Source: JARLFX01 sp036404255
GTDB lineage: Bacteria; Acidobacteriota; Terriglobia; Terriglobales; Acidobacteriaceae
Length of the DNA: 7,252 bases
NCBI GenBank assembly: GCA_036404255.1
Contig: DASWOP010000221.1
Coordinates: 1-7,252 of the forward strand
Direction: 5' to 3'
How positions within the stretch are numbered: position 1 is the first letter of the stretch; each line of letters opens with the position of its first letter. The translations under genes were made by a program, and so were the position numbers. The notes below the pieces were generated by a model, which was given only the letters and a program-made list of their open reading frames with translations, had not been told where the DNA came from and did no database searches. This document shows, piece after piece, positions 1 to 7,043 of the stretch.

Positions 1-1
1 G

Positions 2-3000
2 CCTAAGTTCTCTACCTACGTGGTGAAGAGCCTTCCCCTGCATGCCAACGATGCACTGACCGTGAACGGTACGCTCAAGGTCGGCACGACGGACACGGTC
101 GTTGTGACGGCGGACCAACTGCAGATCAATCTTGAGAATGCATCGTCGCAGGGCCTGATCAGCGGCACACAGGTACGCGAACTGATCCTGAATAACCGCA
201 ACTACGAGCAGTTGCTGGCACTGCAGCCCGGCGTCGTCTATGGTGGCACATCGGACCAGCTTTACATTGGCAACTCCCTGCCCGGTGGCACGACCAATAC
301 GGTTTCATTTTCCGTGAACGGCCAGCGCAGCAGCACAAATAACTGGACAATTGACGGTGCGGACAACGTGGATCGCGGTTCCAACCTTACGCTGATCAAC
401 TTCCCCAGCGTGGATGCAATCTCTGAGTTCAAGACACTGCGCGGCACGTATTCGGCAGCCTATGGCCGTACTGCCAGCGCCCAGATCAATGTGATCACGC
501 GCTCCGGCACCAACAGCCTGCATGGGTCGCTCTATGAGTTCTATCGCAACGATGTATTCAACGCGAACAATGCGTATTCGAAGTACAGCAAAGTTGCGCG
601 CCCGGAACTCCGCTACCACGACTTTGGCGGCACCATCGGCGGTCCAGTCGTTATCCCCCATCTTTACGACGGCCGCGATAAGACGTTCTTCTTCTTCTCT
701 GAAGAGATTCGCCGCGTTATTAGCGCCACAGCCATCGCCTCGATTGAGCCGTTTCCTAGCGAAATTGGCCTGGATGCGACTACTCCCGGCTACAACTTCT
801 CCAGCGCAGTCTGTACCTCAGTGAACACGACCACAGGAGCCTGCAACACCGGCGCAACGGGTACCAGCATTACACCGGGCTCGGTTTCGCCCACCGCTTC
901 TGCCTACATCAAGGATATCTTCTCCAAAATGCCGGCTCCGAACGCGGTCGGCACACAAGATCCCCATTACTATAACTACAATGCCAAGAGTACTTTCAAC
1001 AACGAGCAGGAACTGGTACGCATTGACCACCAGCTAACGAGCAAGGCCAGCGTCTTCTATCGCTTTATTCACGACAGCCTGCCCACGAAGGAGGCGAACG
1101 GTCTCTTTACTAACACAGCCGGCCTGCCGGGTGCACAGACAACTTCCACGAAGTCGCCGGGCACTACGCACCTGGGGCATATTACTTACGTCCTCTCGCC
1201 GCGCTCCGTCATCGACTTCGGCTATGCGTACACCTCCGGATCCATTCTCAGCGTGCCGATCGGACTGAACGCTAAAGCGAATTCGCCGGACATCAATCCC
1301 GCGCTACCCTACGCATCAAGCCTTGGCATCGTTCCGGTCCTCAACTTTACGACCTCGGGCAGCACAAGCATCACCGGCGCCGGCGTCTATAACGATTACA
1401 GCAAGAACCACAATATCTTTGGCAGCTTCACCCGCACGTGGCGCCAGCACACCTTCACACTCGGCGCCAGCATCAACCACTACGAAAAGACGGAAAACAA
1501 TACAACCGCCAACGCCGGCACTTTTACCTTCAATGGTGCGACCAACAAACCAAGCACTGCTACCACGATCCAGCAAGGCATTGCGAACTTCCTGCTGGGT
1601 GCCGCGAATGGTGGCTTTACCCAGCCGAATATTGCTGCCGTTCCGGATATGACCGAACTACAGGAAGAGGGCTTTATCCAGGACGACTGGAAGGTGTCGC
1701 GCCGGCTTACGGTGAACATCGGCGTACGCTACTCGCACTTCCTGCAGCCGGTCGACAACAATGGTCTACTGTCGAGCTTCCTGCCAAACTCGTATGTGGC
1801 CGCTAATGCACCGACCATTGATACGACGGGCAACCTCTGCACCTCGGCGGAAGTGGCAGCGATTACGCCAACCACGGCATTCTGCCCAGGCTCGACGACC
1901 CTGAAGCCGAACGCAAGCAATGATCTGTTGAATGGCATTATCCTCGGCAACTACACAGCGGCGAATCAACACTATTCGCCCTACGGCTCGCAGGTATCGC
2001 ATACGGACAAGTTTAATTTCGCACCGCGTGCTGGTCTGGCGTGGGATGTATTCGGCAACGGGCGTACCTCGCTCCGCATGGGCTACGGTATGGCGTATGA
2101 CGCATCGCTGCTTGGCATGTTTGAGCAGAACATCTTCGCCAACCCACCGTACGTAACTACCTCCACCTATGCATCGACGACCCTGGACAGCCCAGCGGGA
2201 GCCAATACCAGCCAGTATGTTCCGCCGACGCTGCAGGCTACGCCGGCTAACTATCACTCCCCCTACTCCCAGCAGTATTCACTGGACATCCAACAGCAGC
2301 TTGCGCACGATGTGATGCTGGATATCGGCTACTTCGGTTCGCATGACACCCACCTGCTGGGACGCGAAGACATCAATGAGCCCCGCCCCGGCGCGGCTAT
2401 CACTGCTGGACTTGCGAATGCCACAACCGGCTACACCAGCTCTGCAAACTCGATGGTGCTGAACCAGATTCGTCCCTTCAAGGGATACGGCCCCATCAAC
2501 TCGGTGCAGTCTATCTTCAACTCCAACTACAACTCGCTCCAGGTGCAGGTGCAGAAGCGGTTCGGACACGGATCGCTGATCAATGCGAACTACACCTGGT
2601 CTCGCGCCATGACCAATGCGCAGGCAGATCGCTCCGGCGCAGTACAAAATATTTACGATCTCTCCAAGGAGTGGGGACGGAGCCAGTATGACCGTCGCCA
2701 TGTATTTGCCGCGGATGTGGTGTATCACCTCCCCTGGTTCTACGAGCAGAAGGGTCTCGTCGGCCATGTTCTCGGGGGATGGGAGTTCTCCGGCATCGCC
2801 GCGGTAAACTCCGGTCTTCCCTTTACCGCAACCACAAGCAGCTGGGACCCAGCGGGCCTTGGCTTTAGCGGCACCAGTATTGTGAGTGGACGTCCAGACC
2901 AGATCGCCGATCCGAACTCGACCCCGTCGGGCGGCGCACCGCAACATACCTTCCTGCACTTCTTCAATACTGCAGCCTTTGTACGTGCCCCCGCATGCAC

Positions 3001-3265
3001 CGCAGCGGCCACCTGCCGGCCGGGTAATGCGAAGCAGGATGTGGTCGATGGGCCGGGATTCTTCCGTGTGGATGCGGGCCTGATCCGGAATTTCAAGGTG
3101 GGCAGCTACCTGAACTTCCAGTTCCGCGGCGAAGCATTCAACGTCTTCAACAAGGACAACTTCGCGAGCATCGGAACTGCTATCAATACGGCTTCAAGCT
3201 ACGGCATGGTCACAGCAACACGCGATCCGCGCATCCTGCAGGTTGCACTCAAGGCCTCTTTCTAA
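2..3265 (+). CDS. TonB-dependent receptor, Oar-like, 5'-truncated by the window edge
   Basis: An outer-membrane beta-barrel receptor that would import a ligand using TonB/ExbBD energy; the ligand cannot be read from the sequence. The frame is open from base 2, so the GTG codons at 20 and 23 are internal and 1087 residues are visible. Residues 1 to about 35 look like the end of a carboxypeptidase-regulatory (CarboxypepD_reg) domain, running into VVVTA. The plug domain follows, with NGQRSSTNNWTIDG at about 106-119 and VITRSGTN at about 164-171. The rest is Asn/Thr/Ser-rich barrel with many aromatic strands, and the protein ends in VALKASF with the terminal Phe typical of BAM-inserted barrels. 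The signal peptide, any TonB box and most of the regulatory domain lie upstream of the window. The only six cysteines occur as three close pairs. Such receptors are very numerous in Acidobacteriota, and many are annotated as handling plant or microbial polymers, but a substrate here would be a guess. A terminator follows 19 bases after the stop. Confidence 0.93.
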   Translation, partial: PKFSTYVVKSLPLHANDALTVNGTLKVGTTDTVVVTADQLQINLENASSQGLISGTQVRELILNNRNYEQLLALQPGVVYGGTSDQLYIGNSLPGGTTNTVSFSVNGQRSSTNNWTIDGADNVDRGSNLTLINFPSVDAISEFKTLRGTYSAAYGRTASAQINVITRSGTNSLHGSLYEFYRNDVFNANNAYSKYSKVARPELRYHDFGGTIGGPVVIPHLYDGRDKTFFFFSEEIRRVISATAIASIEPFPSEIGLDATTPGYNFSSAVCTSVNTTTGACNTGATGTSITPGSVSPTASAYIKDIFSKMPAPNAVGTQDPHYYNYNAKSTFNNEQELVRIDHQLTSKASVFYRFIHDSLPTKEANGLFTNTAGLPGAQTTSTKSPGTTHLGHITYVLSPRSVIDFGYAYTSGSILSVPIGLNAKANSPDINPALPYASSLGIVPVLNFTTSGSTSITGAGVYNDYSKNHNIFGSFTRTWRQHTFTLGASINHYEKTENNTTANAGTFTFNGATNKPSTATTIQQGIANFLLGAANGGFTQPNIAAVPDMTELQEEGFIQDDWKVSRRLTVNIGVRYSHFLQPVDNNGLLSSFLPNSYVAANAPTIDTTGNLCTSAEVAAITPTTAFCPGSTTLKPNASNDLLNGIILGNYTAANQHYSPYGSQVSHTDKFNFAPRAGLAWDVFGNGRTSLRMGYGMAYDASLLGMFEQNIFANPPYVTTSTYASTTLDSPAGANTSQYVPPTLQATPANYHSPYSQQYSLDIQQQLAHDVMLDIGYFGSHDTHLLGREDINEPRPGAAITAGLANATTGYTSSANSMVLNQIRPFKGYGPINSVQSIFNSNYNSLQVQVQKRFGHGSLINANYTWSRAMTNAQADRSGAVQNIYDLSKEWGRSQYDRRHVFAADVVYHLPWFYEQKGLVGHVLGGWEFSGIAAVNSGLPFTATTSSWDPAGLGFSGTSIVSGRPDQIADPNSTPSGGAPQHTFLHFFNTAAFVRAPACTAAATCRPGNAKQDVVDGPGFFRVDAGLIRNFKVGSYLNFQFRGEAFNVFNKDNFASIGTAINTASSYGMVTATRDPRILQVALKASF

Positions 3266-3284
3266 CCTGAACCACTTTTTACCG

Positions 3285-3319
3285 CGGCGGCTGCCCTTTG
3301 GCAGCCGCCGTTTTCTTTT
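3285..3319 (+). terminator. Intrinsic terminator of the TonB-dependent receptor gene
   Basis: A perfect 11-bp GC-rich stem, CGGCGGCTGCC pairing with GGCAGCCGCCG, encloses a CTTT loop and is followed directly by TTTTCTTTT. It starts 19 bases after the receptor stop codon. There is no matching A-run on the left side, so it should act only on + strand transcripts. It separates the receptor from metK transcription. Confidence 0.92.
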
Positions 3320-3345
3320 CCGGCCCAGTGGGAAACCTGCTGCGG

Positions 3346-3351
3346 TAAAAT
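3346..3351 (+). promoter_or_regulatory. Weak candidate -10 element for metK
   Basis: TAAAAT sits in an A/T-rich patch just upstream of the metK leader palindromes. A start about 7 bases downstream would put the 5' end of the transcript almost exactly at the first palindrome (3359), giving a leader of roughly 115 bases. No convincing -35 hexamer lies at 16-18 bp spacing, so this is a suggestion based mainly on position: metK needs its own promoter because the upstream gene is terminated. Confidence 0.22.
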
Positions 3352-3358
3352 AAATGGA

Positions 3359-3392
3359 GCACAGCCGGCTGTGCCCCTCGCGCTGCGCGAGG
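3359..3392 (+). repeat. Two adjacent perfect hairpins in the metK leader
   Basis: The first is an uninterrupted 16-base palindrome, GCACAGCCGGCTGTGC (3359-3374). One base later a 7-bp perfect stem, CCTCGCG pairing with CGCGAGG around a CTG loop, occupies 3376-3392. The pair lies between the possible -10 element and the metK start. The second hairpin shares the core CGCGCTGCGCG with a hairpin at 7014-7024. I do not recognise a known SAM-sensing riboswitch consensus here. A dispersed REP-like element, an operator, or an uncharacterised leader structure are all possible. The structure is certain; the role is not. Confidence 0.7.
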
Positions 3393-3461
3393 CCCCCGGG
3401 TTGGTGTTTGTGCCAGATTCTCAGCACTCGACAGTTTGCACCGCTATCCACGTTGTTCCAG

Positions 3462-3467
3462 AAGGAG
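3462..3467 (+). promoter_or_regulatory. Ribosome binding site that fixes the metK TTG start
   Basis: AAGGAG lies five bases before TTG at 3473. This is a strong Shine-Dalgarno with standard spacing. It supports the TTG start over the upstream in-frame GTG at 3371, which sits inside a palindrome and has no such site. Confidence 0.85.
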
Positions 3468-3472
3468 TTTTC

Positions 3473-4654
3473 TTGTCCGAACATAACCGTATTCTCTTTA
3501 CCTCGGAGTCCGTTACCGAAGGCCATCCTGATAAGATCGCCGATCAGATCTCTGACGCCATTCTGGATGCCTGCCTGGAGCAGGATCCCATGAGCCGCGT
3601 TGCCTGCGAGACCCTGACCTGCACGGGCCTGGTCGTCATCGCCGGCGAAATCACGACACAGGCGTATGTTGACTTCCAGACGATCGTTCGCCAGACCGTC
3701 TCCGGCATTGGCTATAACAATGCCGCCTACGGCTTCGACTCCAACACGTGTGCCGTGATCTCGACGATTAACAAGCAGTCCGGCGACATCGCCATGGGCG
3801 TGGATACCGGCGGGGCCGGCGACCAGGGCATGATGTTCGGCTATGCCACGAACGAGACACCGGAGTATATGCCGATGCCGATCTCGCTGGCGCACAAGCT
3901 GGCAGCGAAGCTGACCGAAGTCCGCAAGTCGGGCCTGCTTCCCTACCTCCGTCCGGACGGCAAATCGCAGGTCACGGTGGAGTATAACAAGGCCGGCAAG
4001 CCGATCCGCGTGGATGCGGTGGTGATCTCGACCCAGCATGCTGACGATGTGACCAACGAGCAGCTTCGCGCCGAGATCATGAAGCACGTGATCCAGGCTG
4101 TGATTCCCGCCGAGCTACTGGATGCCGACACCAAGTACCACATCAACCCGACGGGACGGTTCGTAATCGGCGGACCGATGGGAGACAGTGGTCTGACGGG
4201 CCGCAAGATCATCGTAGACACCTACGGTGGCATGGGCCGGCATGGTGGCGGCGCATTCAGCGGTAAGGACCCGACAAAGGTTGACCGCTCGGCCGCCTAC
4301 ATGGCGCGCTACGTGGCCAAAAACATTGTTGCCGCGGGCCTGGCAGATCGTGCCGAGGTGCAGCTTGCCTACGCGATTGGCGTGGCTGAGCCGGTGAGCG
4401 TGCGCGTGGATACATTCGGCACCGGCAAGGTGGATGACGATGCCATCGCCAAGGTAGTGCGCGACAACTTCAAACTGACGCCGAAGGGCATCATCGAGAC
4501 ACTGAACCTGCGCCGCCCCATCTACAAGCAGACTGCTGCCTACGGCCACTTTGGCCGCAGCGGCGAGAGCTTCACGTGGGAGAAGACGGACAAAGCCGAG
4601 GCCATCCGGACTCAGTCCGGACTCAAGGGCAAGCCGGAACTCGCTCACGCATAG
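3473..4654 (+). CDS. metK: S-adenosylmethionine synthetase (methionine adenosyltransferase)
   Basis: A cytosolic enzyme that makes S-adenosylmethionine from methionine and ATP, releasing phosphate and pyrophosphate, and so supplies nearly all cellular methylation. With the TTG start the protein is 393 residues, close to the family norm of about 380-400. Visible signatures are GHPDK at 17-21 in the ATP site, GAGDQGMMFGYA at about 114-125 (family signature 1), GGGAFSGKD at 258-266 (signature 2) and the following KVDRSAAY. The C-terminus has YGHFGR and WEKTDKAEAIR as usual. The segment between GVD (109-111) and GAGDQG is only TG, shorter than in E. coli or Bacillus MetK, so the active-site gating loop is of the short type. 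The start is chosen by an AAGGAG site and because homology begins at ILFTSESVTEGHPDK; the extra 34 codons from GTG 3371 are low-complexity leader. The gene has two adjacent stop codons (TAGTAG) and a terminator, so it is probably monocistronic. Confidence 0.98.
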   Translation: MSEHNRILFTSESVTEGHPDKIADQISDAILDACLEQDPMSRVACETLTCTGLVVIAGEITTQAYVDFQTIVRQTVSGIGYNNAAYGFDSNTCAVISTINKQSGDIAMGVDTGGAGDQGMMFGYATNETPEYMPMPISLAHKLAAKLTEVRKSGLLPYLRPDGKSQVTVEYNKAGKPIRVDAVVISTQHADDVTNEQLRAEIMKHVIQAVIPAELLDADTKYHINPTGRFVIGGPMGDSGLTGRKIIVDTYGGMGRHGGGAFSGKDPTKVDRSAAYMARYVAKNIVAAGLADRAEVQLAYAIGVAEPVSVRVDTFGTGKVDDDAIAKVVRDNFKLTPKGIIETLNLRRPIYKQTAAYGHFGRSGESFTWEKTDKAEAIRTQSGLKGKPELAHA

Positions 4655-4693
4655 TAGTACGCGTGGCGGTTCTGAAAAAGTACAACAAGGAAG

Positions 4694-4724
4694 AGGCGGG
4701 CCAAGCGGCTCGCCTTTTTCTTTT
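4694..4724 (+). terminator. Intrinsic terminator after metK
   Basis: The stem AGGCGGGCC pairs with GGCTCGCCT (nine pairs, one G-U) around an AAGC loop, followed by TTTTCTTTT. It begins 39 bases after the metK stop. The T-run ends only 32 bases before the ATG of the transporter gene, so that gene's promoter must be very close to its start or it depends on readthrough. Confidence 0.88.
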
Positions 4725-4756
4725 GCGGAAGACGCGGCTTGCCGTATCGTCAGACG

Positions 4757-6001
4757 ATGGAGCCAATCGCCCCGCCTGTGTCCAGAAAGATTGCGCATGT
4801 GCTGGCGATGGGCTTTGCCTTTGCGCCGGTGGGGTTTATCTACGGCTTCATCAATACGGCGATGCCGATTTTGCTGTCGGCGCAGCATACGTCGGTCGCG
4901 GTGATGTCAAACGTCAGCGTGATTGCGTTTCTGCCGACGTCGCTTGCGTTCATCCTGTGCCCGATCCTGGATGTGCGGTTCACGCGGCGCACCTACATCC
5001 TTGCCATTGCGCTGCTGAGCGCAGTTTGCCTGGCCGCGGCGGTAATGGAGTATGAGCACATCATCGTGTTCACGGCGTTCGCAACGGTGGCGTGCGTTGG
5101 CGCGGTGATGTATGCCAATGCGCTGGGCGGCTGGCAGGTGGATGTGCTGCATTCGGATGACTTCGGCTGGCTGGGCGCGTGGACCAACATTGCGAATCTC
5201 GGAGCAGCCGGATGCTTTGGCTCGCTCTCGGTGCATATTATCCGCGCGCTTCCGCTGCCGGTGGCGGCGGGGCTGCTGGGCCTGGGGATACTGTTGCCGC
5301 TGGTGCTGCTGATCTGGCTGCCGGAGCCGGCAAGGCCGTGGCGCACGGCAAGCGAGACCTTCCATTCGCTCTTCCACGATATTTTTCTGCTGCTGCGGCA
5401 GAGGGCCTGTCTGCTGGGGCTGGCGGCGTTTCTGCTGCCGTGCGGTTCGTTCGCGCTGGCGAATCTTTTTTCCGGGCTGGGCAGGGATTTCAACGCGCCG
5501 GAGAGCGCGGTGGCCAACATCACGGGGATTGGCGTAGCGATAGCGTGCTCGCTGGGAACGCTGGTGGGCGGCGTGCTGTGCAGCAGATATTCGCGCGGCG
5601 TTGTGTATGTTTTGATGGGGATGGGCGGCGCGTTGTGCGCTCTCTTTATGATGCTGACGCCGCACACGATGCTCTTCTTCAGCACGGGGCTGCTGGCGTA
5701 CAGCTTTGTGCAGGGCATCAGCTTTACGGCGTTCACTGCCTTTCTGCTGGACCTGACGGGCAAGAAGAATCCGCTGGCGGCGACGCAGATCGCGGTGCTG
5801 AACGCGGCGGTGAATGTGCCGATTCTCTACACCGCGTGGCTGGATGGCCATGTGCATGACCGTTTTGGATTGAACGCAATGTTCGCAATGGATGCCGGTG
5901 CAGCCATTGCAGCGGGCGCGATTTTACTGGTGTTATTCCGCAAATTCCACATCGGCAAGGGGCCGCTGACCCAACCCGATGCAGTGATTACCGCATCGTA
6001 A
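4757..6001 (+). CDS. MFS transporter, about 12 transmembrane helices, possibly AmpG/PAT-like
   Basis: An inner-membrane transporter of the major facilitator superfamily; substrate unknown. The protein is 414 residues from ATG 4757. Hydrophobic helices recur throughout, for example about 15-40, 50-71, 78-98, 102-121, 142-163 and 167-188. A polar central loop follows (about 189-210), and a second set runs from about 217 to 395. The loop LDVRFTRRTY at 71-80 matches the motif-A position between helices 2 and 3, with a weaker counterpart near GGVLCSRYSR (271-280). The segment with TAFLLDLTGKKNPLAATQ and the following GHVHDRFG resembles the peptide/acetyl-CoA transporter (PAT, AmpG-like) branch. 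That would suggest muropeptide, CoA-ester or siderophore-type cargo, but I am not sure of the subfamily. An in-frame TTG at 4739 preceded by GGAAGA (4727-4732) would add six residues and is a real alternative start; ATG 4757 has no clear ribosome site. The downstream transglutaminase-like gene is 35 bases away and probably cotranscribed. Codons are rich in GCG, CTG and GTG, unlike metK. Confidence 0.88.
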   Translation: MEPIAPPVSRKIAHVLAMGFAFAPVGFIYGFINTAMPILLSAQHTSVAVMSNVSVIAFLPTSLAFILCPILDVRFTRRTYILAIALLSAVCLAAAVMEYEHIIVFTAFATVACVGAVMYANALGGWQVDVLHSDDFGWLGAWTNIANLGAAGCFGSLSVHIIRALPLPVAAGLLGLGILLPLVLLIWLPEPARPWRTASETFHSLFHDIFLLLRQRACLLGLAAFLLPCGSFALANLFSGLGRDFNAPESAVANITGIGVAIACSLGTLVGGVLCSRYSRGVVYVLMGMGGALCALFMMLTPHTMLFFSTGLLAYSFVQGISFTAFTAFLLDLTGKKNPLAATQIAVLNAAVNVPILYTAWLDGHVHDRFGLNAMFAMDAGAAIAAGAILLVLFRKFHIGKGPLTQPDAVITAS

Positions 6002-6019
6002 GAGAGAGTGCCAACTAGT

Positions 6020-6026
6020 GGGAGAG
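6020..6026 (+). promoter_or_regulatory. Ribosome binding site of the transglutaminase-like gene
   Basis: GGGAGAG lies about ten bases before ATG 6037. A nearer out-of-frame ATG at 6029 opens a four-codon reading frame that ends in TGA at 6041-6043, overlapping the true start. No other in-frame start exists between the TAG at 6016 and ATG 6037, so the gene start is secure even though the spacing is long. Confidence 0.55.
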
Positions 6027-6036
6027 ATATGTCCGC

Positions 6037-6978
6037 ATGCTGATTCGTTCTGAGTTCGACATACAGTTTCAATTTCACGCACCGGTGGCAGTGATGGCAA
6101 TGCTGCACCTGCATCCATCGCTGGACCCGCTGCTGCGTTCGCCGGACATTCTGCATGTGGATCTGATCAGCAACGAGGGAGTTACGCCTGTCCCCGCTGA
6201 AGGGTACATCGATTGCTTCGGCAATCGGTGCGAGCGGTTTCTTGCGCCCCAGGGGCTGATCCGGTTGAGCGGCAACAACACGATTGAGCAATCGGACTAT
6301 GCCGATGAAGCGGGCTATGACGCGATCCAGCATTCGCCGGAGAATCTGCCCTCGGAGACGCTGCAGTTCCTGTTAAGCAGCCGCTATTGCCAGGTGGACC
6401 AGATGTCGCACGCGGCGACGGACCTGTTTGGAACGTGGCCGAAGGGATGGGCGCTGGCGTCGGCGATTCGCGACTGGGTACATAACCATGTACGGTTCGA
6501 TTACGCGACGGCGCGCCCGACCAAGACGGCACTGGATGTTTTCACCGAGCGCGTGGGCGTGTGCCGCGACTTCCAGCACCTGGCGATCACGCTGACACGG
6601 GCGATGAATATTCCGGCGCGGTATGTGACCGGGCACCTGGGAGATATTCGCCATCCGGACTCCGGGCCGGGCGACTTCAGCGCGTGGTACCAGGTCTTTC
6701 TGGGCGGGCGGTGGTGGACGATGGATGCGCGGCACAACGATCCGCGCGTGGGCCGGGTGCTGATGGCTACGGGCCGCGATGCGACGGATGTGGCGCTGAC
6801 GACAAGCTTTGGCACAGCGGACCTGAAGCACTTTGAAGTGACGAGCTATGAGATCTATCCGGATGGGTCACGGGTGCCGGTGCTGCCGGCGCTGAGTGGT
6901 GACGGTGCGCCTGTTTCGCCAGAGCCCACGGCCAACACGCCGGAGACGGATGAGCCGCAGGCGTTCAACGCGAACTGA
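6037..6978 (+). CDS. Transglutaminase-like (papain-fold) family protein
   Basis: A 313-residue protein with an N-terminal bacterial-transglutaminase-type beta domain (about 1-80, including YIDCFGNRC) followed by a transglutaminase-like core. The core shows WVHNHVRFDY at about 147-156, TALDVFTERVGVCRDFQHLA around the expected nucleophile Cys176, and IPARYVTGHLGD. It continues with DFSAWYQVFLGGRWWTMDARHN (about 213-234), which contains the third triad position, Asp230. The position that is His in classical transglutaminase-like enzymes (HAW) is Ser215 here, so either this subfamily uses another base or the activity differs. The region after about 281 is rich in Pro, Glu and Thr and looks disordered. 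No signal peptide is evident, so it is probably cytoplasmic. Members of this family are thought to act as proteases or amidases or in peptide crosslinking, but most are uncharacterised, and I do not assign a substrate. The upstream transporter gene ends 35 bases earlier, suggesting a shared transcript. No intrinsic terminator follows. Confidence 0.9.
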   Translation: MLIRSEFDIQFQFHAPVAVMAMLHLHPSLDPLLRSPDILHVDLISNEGVTPVPAEGYIDCFGNRCERFLAPQGLIRLSGNNTIEQSDYADEAGYDAIQHSPENLPSETLQFLLSSRYCQVDQMSHAATDLFGTWPKGWALASAIRDWVHNHVRFDYATARPTKTALDVFTERVGVCRDFQHLAITLTRAMNIPARYVTGHLGDIRHPDSGPGDFSAWYQVFLGGRWWTMDARHNDPRVGRVLMATGRDATDVALTTSFGTADLKHFEVTSYEIYPDGSRVPVLPALSGDGAPVSPEPTANTPETDEPQAFNAN

Positions 6979-7011
6979 AGCAGTTATTCCCTGCTGCAAG
7001 AATCGGAGTGT

Positions 7012-7026
7012 AGCGCGCTGCGCGCT
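7012..7026 (+). repeat. Short perfect hairpin upstream of the Ada-like gene
   Basis: AGCGCG pairs with CGCGCT around a CTG loop. There is no T-run after it, so it is not an intrinsic terminator. Its core CGCGCTGCGCG (7014-7024) is identical to the core of the second hairpin in the metK leader, including the CTG loop. It lies 17 bases before the chosen start of the downstream gene and could affect its translation or be a member of a dispersed repeat. Confidence 0.55.
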
Positions 7027-7043
7027 GTTGGATGATACTGAGC

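Noticed and set aside
2279..2959. A 226-codon open frame on the - strand within the receptor gene.
   Set aside because: It is fully covered by the conserved receptor barrel frame and has no recognisable features.
3371..3472. An in-frame GTG start that would give MetK a 34-residue N-terminal extension.
   Set aside because: The GTG lies inside a palindrome, has no ribosome site, and the extension resembles no part of MetK. TTG 3473 has AAGGAG at ideal spacing and begins at the family's usual N-terminus.
3320..3472. A known SAM riboswitch upstream of metK.
   Set aside because: No conserved SAM-I core or compact SAM-II/SAM-V or SAM/SAH type sequence could be found by eye; only simple hairpins are visible. 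A covariance-model search would be decisive.
3194..4087. A 297-codon open frame on the - strand across metK.
   Set aside because: It lies antisense to an unmistakable metK and its translation shows no recognisable domain. Long antisense frames are expected from the codon bias of GC-rich genes.
4907..5857. A 316-codon open frame on the - strand across the transporter gene.
   Set aside because: The product is dominated by Arg, Gln and His, typical of the shadow of a GCG/CTG/GTG-rich membrane protein gene, while the + strand frame gives clean transmembrane helices.
6979..6995. Hairpin AGCAG-TTATTCC-CTGCT right after the transglutaminase-like gene as a terminator.
   Set aside because: The stem is only five pairs with a seven-base loop and no T-run, so it is too weak to call.
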